Assembly (NCBI GenBank): GCA_017432075.1
Contig: JAFRJV010000086.1
Coordinates: 1-37,188, forward strand
DNA: 37,188 nt
DNA from: Mogibacterium sp.
GTDB taxonomy: Bacteria; Bacillota; Clostridia; Peptostreptococcales; Anaerovoracaceae
Direction: 5' to 3'
Notes under the pieces: model-generated
Seen by the model: only the letters and a program-made list of their open reading frames with translations
Told to the model about the DNA's origin: nothing
Databases searched by the model: none
Shown here: one piece after another, positions 31,768 to 37,188 of the stretch
Layout of the letters: every line of letters starts with the position of its first letter
How positions within the stretch are numbered: the stretch's first letter is position 1
Position numbers and translations under genes: made by a program

Positions 31768-33582
31768 TTAGCCGAGTACTGTGAATCCTGAGAGGGTCAC
31801 AAGACCTGCGAACATTGCTGCAGGGATAACGCCTACCCAGATGTTTCCGTACTTTCTGTAGAGGTATGTCACCACGCCCGTGGTGCCGCCCATCATGTAG
31901 CAGTATCCGAATGCGAAGTCCAGAGATCCGGAACTTGTATTCTGTCCTGTTCCGTAGATGTCGATCTGCGGAATGATGGTCTGGCCTGTTCCTATCAGCA
32001 TCGATCCGCCGTACTGTGCGAGCAGGAGCACGAAGAGTGCACTGGCCGTGAGGACTGTGTTGATTATGACTGCCCTCCACATATCCTTTTTCTCACTGCC
32101 TGTTGAAGGCAGGATCCGCTGCGACATGTTGCCGACAAACATTACGAAGAAGATGATCAGGCAGTATGGGATAGCTCTTACGATTCTCATCGGGCTCATC
32201 TTGAGATAAGTCGAGAGGTTCCATACCTGATAGTTGATGCCCATGAAGCCTTCAATGAGCCAGAGCCATGTGAAGACGAATACGGCAACGATGAGTGCCA
32301 TCAGGAATCCTTTTGCAGGCTTGCTCCAGTCGATCTTTGTGTCTCCGTCTGCTCCGAGAGCATAATCGCCGAGTGTGAGCGGAGTGCCGGCTTTCTTTGC
32401 CTTGTTGGATTTTATCACCATTCTGACGATACCGATCAGAGCAAGTACAACGAGCCATGCCATGATTCCGTTGAGGTTTGCGGACGGAAGTATCTTGACC
32501 CACTTAGTGCCGAGACCTGTCCACTTAATGGTATAAGCCGATACGTGCACGAAGATGAGCGCAGGGATGACCAGTGAGAACAGAAGGTCTATGCACCATG
32601 CCTTAGCACCCTTTCTAGGTGTGCCGCCCTTAGGAACAGCATTTGCTGCGCTTGCGAAGAACTCGTTCTGCATGAGCAGATTGACGAGTGCAGCGAGCAG
32701 GAACATCATGGCGATGCATGCGACGCCTGAGAACAGCTGCTGCGGCTTCCATGCGAGATCGCTGTTGTCGAGTTTGACCGGAGCATCTACTACGTCATTC
32801 TCAAACTTTACGATCTCAGAGATAGTTGCACCGGATATATTACCGGTCTGATGGAGTGTGCCGTCGATAACCGCATATCTGAACAGCTTTCCATTCCTGT
32901 CATAGTCCTTGTTTGGCTCAAGTCCGTCGATGCCGGACATTTCAGCTGTAGCTGCGAGACATGCGTCCGGGTCTCCTATGAAGTGATAGTCGTACTGGTC
33001 TGCAGTCGATTTGATCAGACCGAAGTGAGCATCTACAAAGTCGAATCCGCCTGCCATCTGCATCATGAACGGTCCGAATACCATGCATACGCTGTTTACC
33101 TTGTCAGGCATTGCTCCATATGTCTGGAGTACCGTTGCCGTACCTGCAGAGTATCCGACCAGGTTGAGGCTGTCCTTCTTTACAAAAGACAGATTGTTCG
33201 CATACTGTGCTGTTGTTATAGCCTGTACGCCTCTGTCAATATCCGGATCAGACTCGCCGCCGCCCTGGAGGTCAGGTGAGAGTACCACGAAGCCCCTTCT
33301 TGCGAGTTCCATGCTCCATGTATCGTTGGAGTGGGCGTGGTTGGAACGTCCGTGATAGATGACTGCTGCAGGAGCAGGAGTCTCATCTGTTGCGTTCTCC
33401 GGAATGTAGATCAGTGAGCTCACCGATGTGCCATCCTGTGAATTGAGATAGATCCTCTCGACATGGACTTTGCCCCAGGATGTCTGGAATCCCCAGATGA
33501 AGATCGAGCACACGAGCAGGATCAGCATCGTTACCGAGAAGAACCTTACGGCTTTTTTCTTTTCAGTCTGTTTATCTTTCAT
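31768..33582 (-). CDS. Membrane protein with extracytoplasmic alpha/beta hydrolase domain
   Basis: 604 aa; AAAGGGTGA precedes the ATG. One transmembrane helix (about 13-30) is followed by an exported alpha/beta-hydrolase domain (40-280): IYHGRSNHAHSN, VLSPDLQGGGESD, elbow GYSAG (Ser145) and a candidate His244 in DGTLHQTGN. The C-terminal half (about 283-604) has seven or eight transmembrane helices and ends without a soluble domain. The hydrolase faces outward and could act on lipids, peptides or wall substrates. The coupling to a polytopic domain suggests transport or sensing of the product (inference). No named family recognised for the C-terminal half. Confidence 0.8.
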   Translation of the reverse strand: MKDKQTEKKKAVRFFSVTMLILLVCSIFIWGFQTSWGKVHVERIYLNSQDGTSVSSLIYIPENATDETPAPAAVIYHGRSNHAHSNDTWSMELARRGFVVLSPDLQGGGESDPDIDRGVQAITTAQYANNLSFVKKDSLNLVGYSAGTATVLQTYGAMPDKVNSVCMVFGPFMMQMAGGFDFVDAHFGLIKSTADQYDYHFIGDPDACLAATAEMSGIDGLEPNKDYDRNGKLFRYAVIDGTLHQTGNISGATISEIVKFENDVVDAPVKLDNSDLAWKPQQLFSGVACIAMMFLLAALVNLLMQNEFFASAANAVPKGGTPRKGAKAWCIDLLFSLVIPALIFVHVSAYTIKWTGLGTKWVKILPSANLNGIMAWLVVLALIGIVRMVIKSNKAKKAGTPLTLGDYALGADGDTKIDWSKPAKGFLMALIVAVFVFTWLWLIEGFMGINYQVWNLSTYLKMSPMRIVRAIPYCLIIFFVMFVGNMSQRILPSTGSEKKDMWRAVIINTVLTASALFVLLLAQYGGSMLIGTGQTIIPQIDIYGTGQNTSSGSLDFAFGYCYMMGGTTGVVTYLYRKYGNIWVGVIPAAMFAGLVTLSGFTVLG

Positions 33583-33651
33583 TTTTATTCACCCTTTTGT
33601 TTCAGCCTTTGTTAAAGCATCTTTTCTGATAGAACTATGTTCGTTGACTGA

Positions 33652-33680
33652 ATCTTATTTCCTGCCGTTTATCTGTTCAA
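33652..33680 (-). promoter_or_regulatory. Promoter of the membrane hydrolase gene
   Basis: On the minus strand TTGAAC (33680-33675), a 17-base spacer and TAAGAT (33657-33652), 69 bases ahead of the start codon. Confidence 0.55.
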
Positions 33681-33753
33681 TGGTAGTGGCATATCTGCAA
33701 TTATGCTGTCCTAAGTGCATTTCCGGAGCGGTCCACGCCAGTCCATGCGGCAA

Positions 33754-33775
33754 TAAAAAAGGGGCAGACTGCCCC
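33754..33775 (-). terminator. Terminator of the AgrC-like/LytTR operon
   Basis: On the minus strand GGGGCA, loop GTC, TGCCCC, then TTTTTTATT: a compact strong terminator 26 bases after the kinase stop. Confidence 0.92.
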
Positions 33776-33801
33776 AATGTCTGATTCCGGAATCGCATAT
33801 T

Positions 33802-35157
33802 TTACTCAGATTCAGGCAGCATCACGACCAGTGTGAATTGATTGCTGTCGTTATCCGCCTTTACACTCACCGTGCCACCGTATCTGCTGACTGCGTTACG
33901 GATGCTGCTGATCCCTATACCGTGCATTTCCGTGTCTTTCTTGCTCGTCACCGGATCGCCATTGCTCAATTCAACAGTACCGGCAAAGCAGTTCTGAAAT
34001 CTGATCACGGTATTATTCGCAAAAGTACTGCTTTTGATGAACAGAAATCTTTCGCTGTTACTTTCTGTGTTTCGCAGCGCTTCGATCGCATTGTCGACTG
34101 CATTTCCGAATATCGTGACAAGATCCACTGCTCTGATATGATCCAGCCTTTCAAGATCCAGGCACACATTGAATCTTATCCCGTCAGCATACGCCAGCTG
34201 TATCTTCTCGGAGAGAATGGCATCAACAGTTTCATTCCCGGTCCTGACCTGTGTCTCATATCCTTCGAACTTCGGCAGCAATTCACCGAGATAATCATTG
34301 ATTTCTCCTTCACTTCCCGCCATACTCCGGATCGCAAGCAGATGATTCTTGACATCATGATAGAGCCTGCGGATGTCTCCGGCAGCCTGCATCTCACGTT
34401 TTGCACTCCTTACTTCATACTGCAGCACCATTTGTTCATGCTCAGCTGCTTCCTTCTCTTTAAGCAGGAGCCTGCTGTAGTCATAGAGAAGTATTACAAG
34501 ATAGAGACCGATCGATGTGACAAGCGAAAATGAGATCATGGCCGTCCGGTTACCGCCGAGGTTCAGTTCTCTTACAGCAGTCAGGATCCATTTGAAATAC
34601 ACCATGATAAAAAGTACCAGGCTCATCATTATTGTTCTCTGCCTGTCGATGGTATCTATCTTTTCAGGCCTGATCAGACGGCGTGTCGCTGCCGCAAGAA
34701 CCATCTCAGTCGCAGCAACGATGGCGAGTCCCACAAGATACCCTGAGCCTTTCGCCTCATGGGGCGGAGTTACCTTCCCGTATGTCATCATTATCATTCT
34801 CAGATTCTGCGAAGTAAGATAGATTGCAGTAAATATCGCAGCTAGATAAGCCGCGACCTTAGGAGTACATTCCTTGTTCACGAGCAGCCAGCACATGACC
34901 GGCAGCAGATGCAGAAGCATCCTCATGACCTGTATAGCGAGATTCTCAATAGAGAAGACGCTTACCGCAGCATTGAGCGGTGTCATATAGATCGCAAGCA
35001 GCACAAGAAGCGGCAGAAACCCCGCCGCACTTGCAGCTCTGCGATCCTGGACTTCCCTGCGTTCAGGCATATCGCTGAAGAACCAGAAAAGGATCGCCAC
35101 TTCAGCCGCAAATGAAACGATATCTATTAAAGACCCTGTTATTATTCCATTAGCCAT
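33802..35157 (-). CDS. AgrC-like sensor histidine kinase (GHKL type)
   Basis: 451 aa. About six transmembrane helices (1-225), then a coiled dimerisation region and the H-box LYHDVKNHLLAI (His267). The catalytic domain has the N-box GNAVDNAIEAL (Asn355) and a Gly-rich MHGIGISSIRNAV. This is the HPK10/AgrC layout used for sensing peptide pheromones or antimicrobial peptides. No agrB- or agrD-like gene is in the window, so the signal is unknown. The ATG has no convincing ribosome site and lies 48 bases after the regulator stop. Confidence 0.9.
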   Translation of the reverse strand: MANGIITGSLIDIVSFAAEVAILFWFFSDMPERREVQDRRAASAAGFLPLLVLLAIYMTPLNAAVSVFSIENLAIQVMRMLLHLLPVMCWLLVNKECTPKVAAYLAAIFTAIYLTSQNLRMIMMTYGKVTPPHEAKGSGYLVGLAIVAATEMVLAAATRRLIRPEKIDTIDRQRTIMMSLVLFIMVYFKWILTAVRELNLGGNRTAMISFSLVTSIGLYLVILLYDYSRLLLKEKEAAEHEQMVLQYEVRSAKREMQAAGDIRRLYHDVKNHLLAIRSMAGSEGEINDYLGELLPKFEGYETQVRTGNETVDAILSEKIQLAYADGIRFNVCLDLERLDHIRAVDLVTIFGNAVDNAIEALRNTESNSERFLFIKSSTFANNTVIRFQNCFAGTVELSNGDPVTSKKDTEMHGIGISSIRNAVSRYGGTVSVKADNDSNQFTLVVMLPESE

Positions 35158-35205
35158 AGTTATTTGAGCACATTGTCCCGGTCATTCGACGATCACAGGC
35201 AAAAC

Positions 35206-35922
35206 TCAGATCCGTTCTCCCAGGTATTCCGACAGATCGTTAAGAAATGCTTTGCGCTTTCTCTGACTTACGGGAATCTTGTTCCCATCTTTCAGAAGGA
35301 TGTCTGTCTGCCGTATCTCCTGTATCGCGTCAGCGGATACGAGAAAGCTTGCGTGGCATCTGAAGAACCCGAACTCCCTCAACTGCTCTTCGAGCTCACG
35401 GATCGGGCATCTGTATTCACTGATCTCTCCATTGATGCACAGGCTTATGTAGTGCCCCCTCACCTCGCAGTAACTGATCTGTGAAACAGGAACACGGAAG
35501 GTCTTGCCCGATGATTTAATGGTAATTACGTGATCCTTCCCGCGGCTCTGCTCTATGCGCTTCACTGCATCGCCGATCTCATGAGAGAACTCCGCGTAGC
35601 TGACCGGCTTGCGGATGAAGCCGAACGCACGCACCTTGTATCCTTCTATCGCGCGCTGATACATAGTAGTGATGAATATGAGACACACCTCAGGATCGAA
35701 CTCTCTTATCCTTCTGGCAGCGTCCATGCCGTCTGTTCCGGGCATGTAAATATCGAGCAGCAACAGATCCAGCGGCTCAGGATAGCTGCTCAGAAGCTGA
35801 TCCGCTGACGTGAACTCGGATATCTCGAGCTCAGTTCCGGTCTCAGAGCCATATCTCCTGAGGGCTTTTACGATCGACTCCCTTACAGGTCTTTCGTCAT
35901 CACATACAGCAATTCGGATCAT
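35206..35922 (-). CDS. LytTR-family response regulator
   Basis: 238 aa from the ATG at 35922, with AAGGAG six bases upstream; the open frame further up is not coding. Receiver domain with CDDE (Asp8, Asp9), phospho-acceptor Asp57 (LLLLDIYMPG) and Lys in FIRKP. The LytTR DNA-binding domain (about 140-235) includes SQISYCEVRGHYI, FFRCHASFLV and VSQRKRKAF. Partners the AgrC-like kinase encoded next. Targets would be direct-repeat sites; the neighbouring membrane hydrolase gene is a possible but unproven target. Confidence 0.93.
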   Translation of the reverse strand: MIRIAVCDDERPVRESIVKALRRYGSETGTELEISEFTSADQLLSSYPEPLDLLLLDIYMPGTDGMDAARRIREFDPEVCLIFITTMYQRAIEGYKVRAFGFIRKPVSYAEFSHEIGDAVKRIEQSRGKDHVITIKSSGKTFRVPVSQISYCEVRGHYISLCINGEISEYRCPIRELEEQLREFGFFRCHASFLVSADAIQEIRQTDILLKDGNKIPVSQRKRKAFLNDLSEYLGERI

Positions 35923-35959
35923 ATTTTTCTCCTTGTGAAATGAATGCTTTCCCCCATAG

Positions 35960-35988
35960 ATTCTATCGTTATAAAAAACACAGCACAA
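35960..35988 (-). promoter_or_regulatory. Possible promoter of the LytTR/AgrC-like operon
   Basis: On the minus strand TTGTGC (35988-35983), a 17-base spacer and TAGAAT (35965-35960). The -10 is good and the -35 weak. Confidence 0.4.
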
Positions 35989-36043
35989 TATCCGTGGCAT
36001 AACTGCATGAAAAAATGGCCTATATGCACAGCTTTTCAGCGGC

Positions 36044-36096
36044 AATAAAAAGCACCTGCCACTCGGACTCACGTGAGCGAATAGTGCAGGTGCTTT
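36044..36096 (-). terminator. Terminator of butyrate kinase
   Basis: AAAGCACCTGC (36049) and GCAGGTGCTTT (36086) form an 11-bp stem. The 26-base interior has its own CTCACGTGAG palindrome. On the minus strand TTTTTATTG follows. Confidence 0.85.
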
Positions 36097-36111
36097 CATC
36101 GTGTTCAACTT

Positions 36112-37188
36112 CTATTTATCCGATTCCTCCGGGATATCCGATTCGAATCCAGAAAACACAGGGACTCCGGTATATTCCTTGAGTTCCTCCTCGCCTCTGA
36201 GCGCTCTGAGAGCTCCCTCCGCGAGTGCTTCCATCTCAAAATCTCCGCCATATGCTTTCACAGGAGCTATCCATTCGGTGTAGCTGCGGATGTTCTCTAC
36301 GAACTCCTCGTCATTGCTGACTCCGCCCGTAAGGATGACCGCATCGACTTTTCCCCTGAGCACACATGCATACGAACCTATGTACTTCCCCAGGTTGTAG
36401 GCAAAAGCGTCATATACCAGGCCTGCCCACTTGTCTCCGCTGTCTCTCATACTTTTGATCTTTTTGATATCATCGGTCCCTGCCAGCGACTTAAGACCGC
36501 CGTTCTTTGTTATCAGGGCCTTGATATCATCAATGCTGTGTTCTCCCGAATAGCACATCTTTACGATCGGCATGAGAGGAACATAACCAGTCCTGTTAGG
36601 TGCCATAGGTCCGTCGCCGTTGACCACGTCATTCGCGTCGATCATTCTGCCATGGCAATGTGCTGCTATGGACAGCCCTCCGCCTACATGGCATACGATG
36701 AAATTGCATTCATCGTACTTTTTGCCCAGCTCGGCAGCCATGCGTCTTGCTACTTCCTTCTGATTGAGCACGTGTACATGGGACTCTCGGTAAACACCTT
36801 TGATGCCTGAGATCCTCGCTATGTCATCAAGTTCGTCGACATCAGGCGGATCTATGACATATGCAGGCTTGCCGAGAGCCGTTGCGAACTCCCCTATTAT
36901 CTGGGATCCGAGCACGGCCGGGTGGTCTGCGATCCTGCCTGACATGGCATCTACGAGCATCTTCTGGTTTACCGGAAAGATCCCGCCGGGAGTGGATTCA
37001 AGTCCTCCCGAATATGCAGCGAATGCATCCATGTCCCTGAGCTGGTAGCCATGGGTGTGAAGCACGGCCATGACTACACCAACTCTGAAAGGTCTCTGTG
37101 AATTTACTGTCGGAAACTGTTTCAGCACTTCAGGCTCATGACTGATGTTTTCCTTGAACAGCAGCTTGCTGTCCTCGAATACGGCACA
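36112..37188 (-). CDS. buk: Butyrate kinase (5'-partial)
   Basis: 358 residues visible. The frame is open to the right edge (CAVFEDSKLLFKE), so only about ten N-terminal residues are missing. Acetate/butyrate kinase fold: AYSGGLESTPGGIF, VCHVGGGLSIAAHCHGR, the DGPMAPNRTG segment, and LTGGVSNDEEF near the C-terminus. It transfers phosphate between butyryl-phosphate and ADP, giving ATP in the last step of butyrate fermentation. A phosphotransbutyrylase gene would be expected upstream, outside the window. The strong terminator after it isolates it from the kinase/LytTR operon. Confidence 0.94.
   Translation of the reverse strand, partial: CAVFEDSKLLFKENISHEPEVLKQFPTVNSQRPFRVGVVMAVLHTHGYQLRDMDAFAAYSGGLESTPGGIFPVNQKMLVDAMSGRIADHPAVLGSQIIGEFATALGKPAYVIDPPDVDELDDIARISGIKGVYRESHVHVLNQKEVARRMAAELGKKYDECNFIVCHVGGGLSIAAHCHGRMIDANDVVNGDGPMAPNRTGYVPLMPIVKMCYSGEHSIDDIKALITKNGGLKSLAGTDDIKKIKSMRDSGDKWAGLVYDAFAYNLGKYIGSYACVLRGKVDAVILTGGVSNDEEFVENIRSYTEWIAPVKAYGGDFEMEALAEGALRALRGEEELKEYTGVPVFSGFESDIPEESDK

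Overview
The window is a gene-dense piece of a strictly anaerobic, fermentative Gram-positive genome. A member of the Clostridia (Bacillota), perhaps a gut, rumen or oral Eubacterium-like lineage such as the family XIII group, fits best. The basis is an [FeFe]-hydrogenase, butyrate kinase, AAGGAGG-type ribosome sites, an AgrC/LytTR-type two-component pair, and a large surface protein with Ala-rich, Fn3 and Lys-rich C-terminal parts. The species assignment is inference. No rRNA, tRNA, CRISPR array or prophage is visible, and no gene-free stretch exceeds 300 bases.

Layout. 1-940: 3' part of a homoserine-dehydrogenase-like SAF-domain gene, with a terminator shared with the convergent operon. 938-3866 (-): operon of DUF4342 protein, OmpR-family regulator, histidine kinase and SHOCT protein, preceded by an 11-bp-phased ATT repeat array. 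4061-9734 (-): operon of a predicted lipoprotein class V PLP enzyme, a class A penicillin-binding protein and a group B-like [FeFe]-hydrogenase. 9890-11568: divergent rpiB-like and AI-2E-family transporter genes with overlapping promoters. 11613-17141 (-): giant surface protein with A-B-B'-A' internal symmetry. 17316-19914 (-): xanthine/uracil permease plus membrane alpha/beta hydrolase. 19990-20079: 3' remnant of a lost surface-protein gene. 20151-21603 (-): small membrane protein plus CPBP protease. 21666-25514 (-): glycerate kinase, ADP-ribosylglycohydrolase fusion and MATE exporter.

25562-26593 is the most striking part. A RAYT-type (REP-associated tyrosine transposase) gene is flanked by inverted copies of a 27-bp imperfect palindrome, and three more copies lie at 21629, 21669 and 28953. 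Both outer edges of the RAYT unit run directly into near-identical extended -10 promoters. One points at the glycerate kinase operon. The other points at an MFS exporter whose mRNA would be leaderless. The repeat is 27 nt long and has no stop codon in any of six frames. In two unrelated genes (MATE, DAPG-hydrolase-like) it encodes the same C-terminal stretch GDRGRFSVS.

26613-33582 holds the MFS exporter, a cation diffusion facilitator, a DAPG/phloretin-hydrolase-like enzyme, a cinnamoyl-esterase-like hydrolase, a D-2-hydroxyacid dehydrogenase and a membrane-anchored alpha/beta hydrolase. Together these suggest handling of plant phenolics, which is inference. 33802-35922 is an AgrC-like kinase with a LytTR regulator, and 36112-37188 is butyrate kinase, running off the window end.
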